A stretch of DNA of 64,000 bases. It comes from Bradyrhizobium cenepequi. GTDB taxonomy: Bacteria; Pseudomonadota; Alphaproteobacteria; Rhizobiales; Xanthobacteraceae. The position numbers and the translations under genes were made by a program. Shown here in pieces: positions 49,512 through 57,682 of this stretch (its first letter is position 1; every line of letters begins with the position of its first letter). The stretch covers positions 496,001 to 560,000 of the forward strand of contig NZ_JAGKJI010000001.1 of assembly GCF_020329485.1 (NCBI RefSeq). The letters are read 5' to 3'. The notes under the pieces are model-generated. The model was not told the DNA's origin. It did no database searches and saw nothing but the letters and a program-made list of their open reading frames with translations.

Positions 49512-50702
49512 ATGACCTCTTCCATGCGCAACAGTCTCGATCTCGAAGGCCGTCCCGAGGATACCAGGGTCGTGGTCGCCATGTCCGGCGGCGTGGACTC
49601 ATCGGTGACGGCTGCGCTGTTGAAGTCGGAAGGCTACGACGTGGTCGGGATCACGCTGCAGCTTTACGACCACGGCGCCGCAACCCATCGCAAGGGCGCC
49701 TGCTGCGCCGGGCGGGATATTCACGATGCCCGCAACGTCGCCGAGCGGATCGGCATTCCGCACTATGTGCTCGATTATGAGAGCCGTTTCCGCGAATCAG
49801 TGATCGACAATTTTGCCGACAGCTACGCGCTCGGCGAGACGCCGGTGCCGTGCATCGAGTGCAACCGCGCGATCAAGTTCCGCGATCTTCTCGCGACCGC
49901 GCGCGAGCTCGGTGCTGCCGTGCTCGCGACCGGACATTATGTCGCCTCGCGGCGTCTCGCCGACGGATCGCGCGCGATGGTGTGCGCGGCCGACGCCGAT
50001 CGCGACCAGAGCTATTTTCTGTTCGCGACCACGCGCGAGCAGCTCGACTATTTGCGCTTTCCCCTCGGCGACATGACCAAGCCGCAGGTTCGCGAACTCG
50101 CGCGCCGCTTTGGACTCGAGATCGCCGACAAGCAGGACAGCCAGGACATCTGTTTCGTGCCGACCGGTCGCTACACCGACATCATCAGCCGCTTGAAGCC
50201 GACTGCAGTCGCACCCGGCGACATCGTCGATCTCGACGGCAAGGTGATTGGCCATCACCAGGGCATCGTCCATTTCACCGTGGGCCAGCGCAAGGGGCTG
50301 GGAATCGCGACCGGCGCGCCGCTGTATGTCGTGAGGCTGGATGCGGCGAGCCGCCGCGTCGTCGTCGGCCCGCGTGAAGCGCTGCGGATGGATCGCATTC
50401 TTCTTCGCGACGTCAACTGGCTCGGCGACGGTGCGCTCGACCGCGTCATTGGCGAGGGCATCGAGATGTTCGTGCGCGTGCGCTCGACGCGCGCGCCGCA
50501 GCTGGCTTGGCTGCGCAAGACCGATCGCGGCTATGAGGTCGAGCTCGTCGTCGGCGAAGAGGGCGTATCACCCGGGCAGGCCTGCGTGTTCTACGACGCG
50601 CCGTCAGGCCGGGCGCGCGTGCTCGGCGGCGGATTCATCAAGAGTGCAGCCGCGAGGAACGTTGCTGCGACGGCGCGGCCGCTCGCCGAGGCCGTGCGCT
50701 GA
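49512..50702 (+). CDS. mnmA: tRNA-uridine 2-sulfurtransferase
   Basis: A 396-residue PP-loop enzyme that thiolates U34 of tRNA-Lys, -Glu and -Gln with sulfur from IscS/TusE. PP-loop [15 protein letters not shown] is at residues 21-35, the first catalytic Cys in [13 protein letters not shown] near 116, and the second in [11 protein letters not shown] near 215. The central insert [15 protein letters not shown] and a C-terminal beta-barrel are as in MnmA. Start ATG 49512 is in a weak ribosome-binding context; ATG 49524 is an alternative. Confidence 0.95.
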   Translation: MTSSMRNSLDLEGRPEDTRVVVAMSGGVDSSVTAALLKSEGYDVVGITLQLYDHGAATHRKGACCAGRDIHDARNVAERIGIPHYVLDYESRFRESVIDNFADSYALGETPVPCIECNRAIKFRDLLATARELGAAVLATGHYVASRRLADGSRAMVCAADADRDQSYFLFATTREQLDYLRFPLGDMTKPQVRELARRFGLEIADKQDSQDICFVPTGRYTDIISRLKPTAVAPGDIVDLDGKVIGHHQGIVHFTVGQRKGLGIATGAPLYVVRLDAASRRVVVGPREALRMDRILLRDVNWLGDGALDRVIGEGIEMFVRVRSTRAPQLAWLRKTDRGYEVELVVGEEGVSPGQACVFYDAPSGRARVLGGGFIKSAAARNVAATARPLAEAVR

Positions 50703-50720
50703 TATAATTCGGGGCAGGGG

Positions 50721-51359
50721 ATGGCTGGGGACATCGACCGCGACGGGGTCGAAAAGGCCTATGGGCACTGGGCGCCGATCTACGATTTCGTGTTCGGCAA
50801 GGTGTTCGATCAGGGCCGGCAATCGACCATCGCGGAAGCCGACCGGATCGGTGGCCGCGTGCTCGATGTCGGTGTTGGCACCGGACTGTCGCTGGCGGAC
50901 TATTCGCGCAGCACCAGACTTTGCGGCGTTGATATTTCCGAGCCGATGCTGCGGCGGGCGCAGCAGCGCGTGCGCGCGCTGGGCTTGACCAATGTCGAGA
51001 CGCTGGCGGTGATGGACGCGAAGAACCTCGCGTTCCCGGATTCATTCTTCGATGCGGTGGTGGCGCAATATGTCATCACGGCCGTTCCGGATCCCGAGGC
51101 GACGCTGGATGATTTCATCCGCGTGCTCAAGCCTGGCGGGGAACTGATCCTGGTCAACCACATCGGCGCCGAAAGCGGGCCGCGGCGCTTGTTTGAACTG
51201 GCCTTTGCACCGTTTGCCCGAAGGCTCGGCTGGCGGCCGGAATTCCCATGGGGGCGGCTCGCCAATTGGGCCAACAAACATGGCGGCGTCAGCCTTGCCG
51301 AGCGGCGCCCGATGCCGCCGATGGGGCATTTTTCGCTGATCCGTTTCCGCAAATCGTGA
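50721..51359 (+). CDS. SAM-dependent methyltransferase, possible PmtA
   Basis: A 212-residue class I methyltransferase. SAM motif I is RVLDVGVGTGLSL near residues 47-59, motif II ends in DISE near 73, and VLKPGGELILVNHI follows near 136. HWAPIYDFVFGKVFDQGR at the N-terminus resembles the short alphaproteobacterial phosphatidylethanolamine N-methyltransferases (PmtA), which make phosphatidylcholine; another lipid or small-molecule methyltransferase remains possible. It begins 18 bases after the mnmA stop. Confidence 0.8.
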   Translation: MAGDIDRDGVEKAYGHWAPIYDFVFGKVFDQGRQSTIAEADRIGGRVLDVGVGTGLSLADYSRSTRLCGVDISEPMLRRAQQRVRALGLTNVETLAVMDAKNLAFPDSFFDAVVAQYVITAVPDPEATLDDFIRVLKPGGELILVNHIGAESGPRRLFELAFAPFARRLGWRPEFPWGRLANWANKHGGVSLAERRPMPPMGHFSLIRFRKS

Positions 51360-51411
51360 ACGCGGCCGTTGTAGGCGCGGAACCTCCGCGCGCGCGAGCC
51401 GTTGCCTTGGC

Positions 51412-51771
51412 ATGCGGATCAATCACTCGCTTCTCGTTTTTGGTGTGCTGATGACGGCTTCCGGAGCGGCGATCGCGCAGGCTCCGCCGAGCCCGACGAC
51501 TCCACCGGCCCAGACCGCGCCGCCCCAGCCCCAGCGCGGCAACAATTGCGCGCCGATGCAGCAGCCGGCGAACCCCAATGCCGCGCCGAACACCACCACC
51601 GGCCAGCGATCCGAGCCGCTCGGCGACAAACTGTCGCGTTCCGAGGGTGTGTTGTGCCCGCCCGCGGGCGTCGACCCAGAAATGCACGCGCCCGCCCCTG
51701 ATGGGGGCAACACCCCCGTGATCCCACCTCCCGGCAGCCCCGGTGGCGATCCCTCCGTTCGGCCAAAATAG
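51412..51771 (+). CDS. secreted proline-rich small protein
   Basis: A 119-residue protein with a clear signal peptide (MRINHSLLVFGVLMTASGAA, cleavage near AIAQAP) and a Pro/Ala/Gly-rich mature chain. Two short conserved-looking blocks are NNCAPMQQPANPNAA and LGDKLSRSEGVLCPPAGVD, each with one cysteine, so one disulfide is likely. It is probably a periplasmic or secreted protein; I do not know a function. No close neighbour partner. A terminator is not obvious between it and tRNA-Met. Confidence 0.7.
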   Translation: MRINHSLLVFGVLMTASGAAIAQAPPSPTTPPAQTAPPQPQRGNNCAPMQQPANPNAAPNTTTGQRSEPLGDKLSRSEGVLCPPAGVDPEMHAPAPDGGNTPVIPPPGSPGGDPSVRPK

Positions 51772-51888
51772 CCCCGTTTCGCAGCTACTTGGCGGGATGC
51801 CCCACTTTGCTTGACAGGCCGTCTGCCGCCTCCTTATATGCCGCGCATTCGCGCCGCGGCATCTCGGATGCCGCAACGGCGTCGCCGT

Positions 51889-51965
51889 GGCGGGGTAGCT
51901 CAGCTGGTTAGAGCACGGGAATCATAATCCTGGGGTCGGGGGTTCGAGTCCCTCCCCCGCTACCA
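51889..51965 (+). tRNA. tRNA-Met(CAT), elongator type
   Basis: A 77-nt tRNA with acceptor GGCGGGG / CCCCGCT (one G-U), D arm with GGTTAGAGC, anticodon arm CGGGA-ATCATAA-TCCTG (CAT), variable loop GGGTC-type, T arm GGGGG-TTCGAGT-CCCTC, A73 and encoded CCA. The G1-U72 pair and the ATCATAA loop favour the elongator rather than the initiator. It is a common integration target, and accessory DNA begins right after it. Confidence 0.95.
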
Positions 51966-52037
51966 TGGGCCCACACGAGATTTTGTACGCCAAACTGCGA
52001 TCTTCCACGATTCTTACACCTAGCGGTAGCGGTTGAC

Positions 52038-52077
52038 GCGGCTGGCGTACTAAGCGGCTGGCGTACTAAGCGGCTGG
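52038..52077. repeat. 16-bp direct repeat, 2.5 copies
   Basis: GCGGCTGGCGTACTAA occurs at 52038-52053 and 52054-52069, followed by a partial third copy, about 75 bases after tRNA-Met. Confidence 0.85.
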
Positions 52078-52084
52078 CTGCACG

Positions 52085-52177
52085 CGTGCCGGACTCGATA
52101 TATTTTCGCGGGGCTTGGTCGATCGCGAAAATGGCGGATGGCGGATTACCGACAAGGGCCGCGCAGTTTTGGCATAA
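52085..52177 (+). pseudogene. C-terminal remnant of a winged-helix protein
   Basis: Reading from 52085 gives RAGLDIFSRGLVDRENGG and WRITDKGRAVLA then stop. The pattern GLVxRENGGWRITDKGRAVL is the end of a winged-helix domain seen in restriction-type and regulator proteins. No start or N-terminal part is present. Confidence 0.55.
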
Positions 52178-52428
52178 TGGAGGCGCGCCCCGGCGCCGAC
52201 CAAATAATCGAGCTGGCGCCGGTCTCCTTTGCTAAATTGGCAACGCTTAGTATCGCTCAACGCAGTGTTTAGTCAGATGATCCCGGTGATGATCCTGCTT
52301 AAGCGCAGCTTTATAAATGGTGTGCTCCTTGTCCTGGGCGTCCCGTGACAGCTTCTCGCACTGGCGGGGCCGGAGCCACCGGACCGCCAATAAGGGGGCA
52401 CTGGCCTTCTTGACTGGATTAGGCTGGG

Positions 52429-53055
52429 TCAAAGCTTGCGCATTGCTGGTCGCTCGTGACCGTTTTCCCGATCGAACACTCGCAAAATGCGCGAGAGGCC
52501 AGACCGGAGCATCGACGTGGCCCCAGCAGTGAAACCGGTGACGCTGTCGATCTGAACGGTGACGGTCCGCCCGACGATCAATTCGTCCGCATTGTCATTC
52601 ACATCGAGCTTGATCCGGACGGGAATGCGCTGCGCGAGCCTGACCCATGAGAAGGTCGGATTGATATTGGCAAGCATGCTCGCACCCGAACTTCGTTCAC
52701 GATCTTCGATTCCGCGGGCGATGCTATCAACTTTTCCTCTCAGGATCGAAGCGCCCATCAACCTGACATCGGCAGCATCGCCTACATGGATGCGTGCGAG
52801 TTTCGTCTCCTCAAAGTAGCCTTCGACGCGCACCGTATCGGTCTCGATCAAAGCCATGATGCCTCGACCCGCCGGAAGGTAAGAGCCTGGACGGAGATCG
52901 AAGTTCGTCACGTCACCATTCACTGGGGCGCGGATCTCAGATCGGGTCAGATTGAGACGTGCGACGTCCAAATCCGCTATAGCCTCATTGTAGGCAGCCT
53001 TGGCCTGCAGGTCTGCGGCGCGGATCCCAAAGTGTCGTTGTCGTGGCAGTGCCAT
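52429..53055 (-). pseudogene. 5'-truncated HlyD/EmrA-type efflux adaptor
   Basis: The frame encodes the C-terminal two thirds of an HlyD-family periplasmic adaptor: RSEIRAPVNGDVTNFDLRPG (lipoyl part), VEGYFEETKLARIHVGDAAD, and DNADELIVGRTVTVQIDSVT near the end. The N-terminal membrane anchor and first half are missing; the first residues (MALPRQRHF) do not belong to the family. Intact members have about 300-400 residues. No partner MFS/ABC exporter or outer-membrane gene is near, so this is a remnant. Confidence 0.75.
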
Positions 53056-53193
53056 TTATTCTTTTTTCCGAGGGGAACGCCCGGCACGAACCTGGCCGCC
53101 CGGTCATCGCGGAGCATTCATCGACCCTGGTAGGATTGAGCATCGCAGTCACTGGCCCGTCCTGAGAGCGAAACGAATAAATTAGCAGCAAGT

Positions 53194-54264
53194 TTACGGC
53201 TTGCAGATCGGCGGCGACCACGCGGACGCGGACGGTTCTGGATCCTTATGGTATCGAGCGAGGATCGGCTCAAGAACCTCTTTTGGCCAGAATTTCGGAG
53301 CGCCGATTTGCTTCAAGCAGAGGGCGTTCCAATACAGGCCAATGCGTGACGGCGACCGGCGAGCTGCTACGGCTTGCGCGACGGCTTCGATATCGTGCGA
53401 TTCAGGATAGATGTAAACCGTCGTCGGATCGTCCTTCAGCAGCGGCATGATTTGCGCGGCGTCAGATGGTGACCAACTGGTGCAGCCATCGCTGCGGCCG
53501 CCCGAATAGTCCACCAGATTCCCGAACGGAACGTAACCGTTCTGGTTCGCGTACGGACTTCGCGGATCTTTTCGAAGGCATATTCCCTTTAGTGCGATGG
53601 CCGCATGTCCGCCGATGAGGCGCTGTCTGGCGTTGGCGGTCTCGCCTTCGCCATCAAACTGAATAAACGACCGTATCAGAACCGCATCCTGTTTCGTCGA
53701 GACGCGATAGTAGCCTTTGAAAGACGTCTTCGTCTCACGTGTCACGTAAGCGCCTCCGGCCGTCAGGTACGAATCCATTGCATTGCTAAAATTCTTCGCG
53801 CACTCCCTTCCGTTCGAGAAATCTGCGACACCCTTCAAATCGCGACCGCTGCCGTGACCTGCGGAAATCGCACGAAATGACTGGTCAGCTTCGCAAATAA
53901 TGTAAAACCGCTTTCCTAATCTGCCGTGGCTTAAATCGTTAGGGCGCGTCGCGTCCATGGCAAAATAGCAGGGGTTTTTGACGACCCCTTCGCTCACCTT
54001 TCGCAGATAAAGGGCGCGTGCCCTCTGCAAGACTACTTGCGCAATCTGCCCTTCGCCTCCGCCGATATGACCCAGCAACCAAGCCGGGACGGCCGATGGT
54101 TGCCCCGCTGCAAGGGATCCAGTCGCTCCGCACACGGCAATTGCGAGACTGAGACTAACGGTCTTGAGAAAGAGCAATACTGGCTGCAACGGAACGCCTC
54201 CGCCTTCGATACGTAGAATATCGACCCATTTCAGGAGAACGTAACGCATTGTCTGGGTCTTCAT
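53194..54264 (-). CDS. YkuD_2-like (L,D-transpeptidase-related) secreted protein
   Basis: A 356-residue protein with a signal-like hydrophobic stretch (VLLFLKTVSLSLAIAVCGAT, residues about 29-48). The later part GGHAAIALKGICLRKDPRSP and YSGGRSDGCTSWSPSDAAQI carries the SxGC element of the murein L,D-transpeptidase catalytic family (YkuD_2), where the Cys is the nucleophile. FYIICEADQSFRAISAGHGS and GYYRVSTKQDAVLIRSFIQF are also of that family. It would act on peptidoglycan in the periplasm, if active. Start ATG 54264 is uncertain; a TTG at 54189 has a better ribosome site. It lies downstream of a Zur box and a zur remnant. Confidence 0.7.
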   Translation of the reverse strand: MKTQTMRYVLLKWVDILRIEGGGVPLQPVLLFLKTVSLSLAIAVCGATGSLAAGQPSAVPAWLLGHIGGGEGQIAQVVLQRARALYLRKVSEGVVKNPCYFAMDATRPNDLSHGRLGKRFYIICEADQSFRAISAGHGSGRDLKGVADFSNGRECAKNFSNAMDSYLTAGGAYVTRETKTSFKGYYRVSTKQDAVLIRSFIQFDGEGETANARQRLIGGHAAIALKGICLRKDPRSPYANQNGYVPFGNLVDYSGGRSDGCTSWSPSDAAQIMPLLKDDPTTVYIYPESHDIEAVAQAVAARRSPSRIGLYWNALCLKQIGAPKFWPKEVLEPILARYHKDPEPSASAWSPPICKP

Positions 54265-54315
54265 CGCAGCAGGCGCGCCTCGAAAAAAGTTGGATGAAGT
54301 TTCGCTTTGGACATC

Positions 54316-54492
54316 TCAACTCGCCGGTGCGCCCGCGCAGTTCGCGCATTCTCCCTCCAACTCGACAATGGGGTGCAAGGGCCTGAAGCAGTTTGTCTTC
54401 GCCACGCCCCGCAAGCCGCGCGCTACCAGGTCCGAGGCCGCTTCCTCCACCGCACAACACTGCCCGCAAACCATGAAGACAACGGTCTCGCC
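54316..54492 (-). pseudogene. truncated second zur (C-terminal half)
   Basis: Reads GETVVFMVCGQCCAVEEAAS, DLVARGLRGVAKTN and PIVELEGECANCAG, nearly identical to the last 60 residues of the intact zur at 58440-58949 (GETVVFMVCSQCGAVQEAAS). The N-terminal DNA-binding part is missing, and a Zur-type box lies 60 bases upstream at 54553. This is a partial duplication. Confidence 0.85.
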
Positions 54493-54552
54493 TTCGTATG
54501 AGCGAGCACGGGATGTCCCTTGACAGTTAGGGCCTATTACGGTGCAGCGTAA

Positions 54553-54571
54553 ATGTAATAACGTTACATAA
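54553..54571. promoter_or_regulatory. Zur-type box 2
   Basis: TGTAATAACGTTACA (54554-54568) with flanking AT pairs matches the other three boxes of the island. It lies upstream of the zur remnant and 290 bases upstream of the YkuD_2-like gene. Confidence 0.75.
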
Positions 54572-54575
54572 AGGG

Positions 54576-55478
54576 TCAATTGCTCGCCGGTACCATCGCC
54601 TTTGCGAGGAGGTCAATGTTGTACCGAAACATCCGGGCGTAGGTCGGGGCCGGTCCATCAGGGCGTGAAAGCGCCTCTGCGTAAAGTTTGCCGCCCGGTT
54701 GCGCGCCGGTCGCATTCGCGATCTGTTGCACCAACCGCGGATCATTGGAGGTCTCGATAAAATAGAACTTCACGCGTTCGGCCTTTACCTGATCGATCAG
54801 CCTTGCGACCTCGCTTGCGGATGCTTCGGTCTCAGTGGAAAGGCCGAGCGGCGACAGGAACGTGATGCCGTAATCGCGTCCAAGATATCCGAAGGCGTCG
54901 TGGCTGGTCAGGATCTTGCGCTGTTGCGCCGGGACCGGGGCGATGCGTGCGTGGGCATAAGCGTCGAGATCGCGCAATTCCCGTATGTAGCGCGCAGCAT
55001 TCACTCTGAAGTCGTCGGCATCCTCTGGATCGGCGGCACTGAGCGCCTTCTCGATATTGGCCACCCATACCAGGACGTTAAGCGGACTGTTCCAGACGTG
55101 CGGGTCATCCGAAATCTGGCCCTTGCGCTGTCGCTCGCGCAGTTTGATGCCAGTCGAGACAATGACCGGTGTGCCTTGATAGCCCGACGCCGTGACGAGC
55201 TTCTCGAACCAGCGCTCCAGGCCCTCGCCACTGATGAAGGCGAGATCGGCGTCCTTCAGGTTCCTTGCATCGTCGGGCGACGGCTCGAATTGATGTGGAT
55301 CGCCATTGGGCCCGACCAGGCTTTTGACCTGCACATGACTGCCGCCGACCTGCTGCACCACGTCTGCCAGCACGCTAAAGCTGGCGACGATGTTCAGCGT
55401 TTTGGCCGAAGCCGATGTGGCCATCGCGCCCCAGATCATCAGGGCCGAAAATGCTATGCGGAAGGGGGCGTCTTTCAT
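54576..55478 (-). CDS. zinc-type ABC transporter binding protein
   Basis: A 300-residue metal-binding protein of cluster 9 (ZnuA/AztC/MntC type). Signal peptide IAFSALMIWGAMATSASA (cleavage before KTLNI). Metal ligands are expected in GDPHQFEPSPDD (His near 62), DDPHVWNSPLN (His near 128), TSHDAFGYLG (His near 193) and a late acidic residue (ETSNDPRL). A long His loop as in ZnuA is absent, so AztC-like zinc binding is as likely. It collects zinc in the periplasm. Last gene of the transporter operon; a Zur box follows. Confidence 0.85.
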   Translation of the reverse strand: MKDAPFRIAFSALMIWGAMATSASAKTLNIVASFSVLADVVQQVGGSHVQVKSLVGPNGDPHQFEPSPDDARNLKDADLAFISGEGLERWFEKLVTASGYQGTPVIVSTGIKLRERQRKGQISDDPHVWNSPLNVLVWVANIEKALSAADPEDADDFRVNAARYIRELRDLDAYAHARIAPVPAQQRKILTSHDAFGYLGRDYGITFLSPLGLSTETEASASEVARLIDQVKAERVKFYFIETSNDPRLVQQIANATGAQPGGKLYAEALSRPDGPAPTYARMFRYNIDLLAKAMVPASN

Positions 55479-56358
55479 GTTTCTTTCTCAGCCAGTCAGA
55501 TGCGGTCGGGGTAGAAGCCGGCGCATAGCCGCGGACGGTCCGAGCAGCAGCGAGCAGCCATAGATTAGGCTTGCCGTCAGGATGATCGTCGGACCCGAGG
55601 CGAAGCCGAGGTGAGGAGACGATCAGTCCGATGTAGCCGGATACGGCCGCCGTAGCTGCCGCAGTCAACATCATGCCGGGCAGGGTTCGAGCCCATAGCT
55701 GGGCGACCGCCGCGGGCAACATCATCAGTCCCACCGCCATCAGTGTCCCAAGGGCCTGAAAGCCGGCAACGAGGTTGAGGACGACGAGAAAGAGAAACAG
55801 GAAATGATAAAGGGACCCCCGACCGGCGACCGCACGCAGAAATCCGGGATCGAAGCATTCCACGACGAGCGGTCGATAGATGATGGCAAGCGTGACGACG
55901 GTTATCGAGGTCATGGCGCCGATGAAGTACAGCGCCCTGGCGTCGATCGCCAGGATTGTCCCGAACAGCACGTGCAGAAGATCGATGTTGGAGCCACGCA
56001 GCGAAACAATGAGAACGCCGAGCGCGAGCGATGTGAGATAAAAGCTGGCGAAGCTGGCGTCCTCACGAAGCGGCGTGGACCGGCTGACAAGTCCGGACAG
56101 CAGCGCCACGCTCAGGCCGGCTACCAATCCGCCCAGCCCCATCGCGGGCAACGAAAGACCGCCGGCTATCAGGAATCCGATCGCAGCTCCCGGCAACACC
56201 GCGTGACTCATGGCATCGCCGACCAGGCTCATGCGGCGCAACATCAACAGCACGCCGACAGGCCCGGAGCCCAGCCCGAGCGCAACGCAGGCGATGAGCG
56301 CGCGGCGCAGGAATCCGTACTCGACGAACGGCAGGATGAATAGCTGATAGACGGTCAT
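55375..56358 (-). CDS. zinc-type ABC permease with apparent C-terminal frameshift
   Basis: A ZnuB/AztB-type membrane permease: VEYGFLRRALIACVALGLGS, MSLVGDAMSHAVLPGAAIGF, MAVGLMMLPAAVAQLWARTL and further segments. The frame shown ends at 55375, overlapping the binding-protein gene by 104 bases. Near 55612-55616 the sequence shifts frame: reading one base over gives GPTIILTASLIYGCSLLLGP and LLPRPHLTG with a stop at 55488, 10 bases before the binding-protein start, which is the family ending. So either the gene carries a one-base shift (real or sequencing error) or the last 40 residues are altered. The start is at 56358 and overlaps the ATPase gene. Confidence 0.8.
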   Translation of the reverse strand: MTVYQLFILPFVEYGFLRRALIACVALGLGSGPVGVLLMLRRMSLVGDAMSHAVLPGAAIGFLIAGGLSLPAMGLGGLVAGLSVALLSGLVSRSTPLREDASFASFYLTSLALGVLIVSLRGSNIDLLHVLFGTILAIDARALYFIGAMTSITVVTLAIIYRPLVVECFDPGFLRAVAGRGSLYHFLFLFLVVLNLVAGFQALGTLMAVGLMMLPAAVAQLWARTLPGMMLTAAATAAVSGYIGLIVSSPRLRLGSDDHPDGKPNLWLLAAARTVRGYAPASTPTASDWLRKKHERRPLPHSIFGPDDLGRDGHIGFGQNAEHRRQL

Positions 56359-57110
56359 GCCGCGCTCTGGTCCGGCACCTCACAGATGGCAGCGTTCTCG
56401 TCCCATCGCTCGGCCATCAGCCGCGCTCGCAGCAGATTATCGGCCGTCATGGTTGTCACGGTCGGGCCCCATGCGATCGGCTCGCGCGCGAGCAGAAGCG
56501 CCTGAGGAAAATGCGCGCGCACTTGTTCGACATCGTGCAGCACCGCAATCACCGTGCGTCCGTCCTGATGCCATCGCCTCACGATGTGGAGAAGGTCGTG
56601 CGTGGTGCGAGCATCGATGGCGGTGAAGGGTTCATCGAGCAGGATGAGCTTGGCATTCTGCAGCAGCAATCGCGCGAACAGGACACGCTGGAATTGCCCA
56701 GCCGACAATGAGCCGATAAGTCGCTGTTCAAATCCGGTGAGCCCAACGGATGAAAGCGCGCGGCGCGCTTCCGACACGTTCCCGGCGGAGACTGCCTCGA
56801 AAGCTCCCGCCTGGCGCCATGCACCGAGCAGGACCACGTCGCCGACCGTTATCGGAAAGCGACGGTTGATGTCCGCCGCCTGTGGCAAATACCCGATGTC
56901 GATCGGCATCACGTGGCCACGATCGATCCTGCCTGACGCAAGCGGGAGCTCGTTCATCAGAGCTCTGAGAAGGGTCGATTTGCCTGCTCCGTTCGGCCCG
57001 ACGATTGCTGTCAGGCTTCCGGAGGCAAACGAACCATTGAGATGATGAACCGCAGGATGTCGATCGAACGCGATCGTGACATCTTGCAGATGAACGCCGC
57101 TAGGGTTCAT
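56355..57110 (-). CDS. zinc-type ABC transporter ATPase
   Basis: A 251-residue ABC ATPase: Walker A IVGPNGAGKSTLLRALMN near residue 38, signature SLSAGQFQRVLFARLLL near 134, Walker B ILLDEPFTAIDA near 160, switch His AVLHDVEQV near 191. It drives the zinc permease. The ATG at 57110 overlaps the stop of the 51-aa peptide gene (ATGA). The arrangement peptide-ATPase-permease-binding protein is a single operon behind the Zur box. Confidence 0.9.
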   Translation of the reverse strand: MNPSGVHLQDVTIAFDRHPAVHHLNGSFASGSLTAIVGPNGAGKSTLLRALMNELPLASGRIDRGHVMPIDIGYLPQAADINRRFPITVGDVVLLGAWRQAGAFEAVSAGNVSEARRALSSVGLTGFEQRLIGSLSAGQFQRVLFARLLLQNAKLILLDEPFTAIDARTTHDLLHIVRRWHQDGRTVIAVLHDVEQVRAHFPQALLLAREPIAWGPTVTTMTADNLLRARLMAERWDENAAICEVPDQSAA

Positions 57111-57262
57111 GGCCGCACTACCGCCCAGAGAATGGCCAGCCACAGAATCACCAATGTGCCACTCACCGCGCCCAGCCGCAGGAGCGCCGAGCGGGCCATG
57201 GTTGAGACAGCGAGGACATCAGATTTGCGCACGGAGGGCCTGCAGCGAGGAGGAGATTGCAT
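57107..57262 (-). CDS. 51-aa membrane peptide, first gene of zinc ABC operon
   Basis: Reads MQSPPRCRPSVRKSDVLAVS then TMARSALLRLGAVSG and TLVILWLAILWAVVRP. It has one transmembrane helix near the C-terminus. The stop overlaps the ATPase ATG, and the start lies 12 bases from the Zur box at 57274-57288, so it is the first codirectional gene behind the operator. Function unknown; it may be a stability or regulatory subunit. The ATG at 57199 (MARSALLRL) would give a shorter form of 30 residues. Confidence 0.6.
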   Translation of the reverse strand: MQSPPRCRPSVRKSDVLAVSTMARSALLRLGAVSGTLVILWLAILWAVVRP

Positions 57263-57270
57263 CGTAGCGA

Positions 57271-57291
57271 TTATGTAATGTTATTACATAA
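57271..57291. promoter_or_regulatory. Zur-type box 1
   Basis: TTATGTAAT-GTT-ATTACATAA is a perfect palindrome with a 3-base centre; core TGTAATGTTATTACA. It lies just upstream of the zinc ABC operon, where Zur repression in zinc-rich cells would act. Confidence 0.85.
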
Positions 57292-57332
57292 CACAGTGCT
57301 TGCCAAGCCTTGACAGACTGCGCGCCGTCACA

Positions 57333-57354
57333 CATTCTAACATTCGATAGAATG
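57333..57354. promoter_or_regulatory. ArsR-type operator
   Basis: CATTCTA-N8-TAGAATG is a perfect 7-bp-arm palindrome ending 8 bases before the arsR-type start at 57362. Autoregulation is likely. Confidence 0.65.
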
Positions 57355-57361
57355 ATGGACG

Positions 57362-57661
57362 ATGATGAAACCCATTGATCGGCCGCGCGTTGAGGAGGCC
57401 GCAGCCATGTTCAAGGCTCTGTCCGATCCGGCGCGGCTCCAAACCCTCATCATTCTGGCTGCGGGCGAGCGGAATGTCGGCGAACTCGCTCAAACCGAAC
57501 ACGAGGCAGTCGGCACGGTTTCGGCACGCCTGAAGGTGTTGCTGCAGGCCCGGCTGGTCAAACGTCGGCGCGAAGGCAAGAACGCGATCTATTCGATCGC
57601 CGATGACCATGTATTCAAACTCGTCAAGAATGCCGTTGCGCATGCTGGCGAACACCACTGA
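57362..57661 (+). CDS. ArsR/SmtB-type metal-sensing repressor
   Basis: A 99-residue winged-HTH repressor: MFKALSDPARLQTLIILAAG and ERNVGELAQTEHEAVGTVSA RLKV form the HTH, and KNAVAHAGEHH ends in His-rich residues. The C-terminal HxxxxH-type pattern and the His tail point to a zinc/cobalt alpha5-type site as in SmtB/NmtR-like sensors. It precedes the His-rich protein gene by 21 bases, so they are co-transcribed. The start ATG at 57362 or 57365 cannot be resolved. Confidence 0.85.
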   Translation: MMKPIDRPRVEEAAAMFKALSDPARLQTLIILAAGERNVGELAQTEHEAVGTVSARLKVLLQARLVKRRREGKNAIYSIADDHVFKLVKNAVAHAGEHH

Positions 57662-57682
57662 GTCAAGGAAAGGACGTCGAAA

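Noticed and set aside
49250..49582. 110-codon minus-strand frame upstream of mnmA
   Set aside because: Overlaps mnmA, lacks a ribosome binding site and looks unconserved; the sigma-54 promoter of fliK lies next to it.
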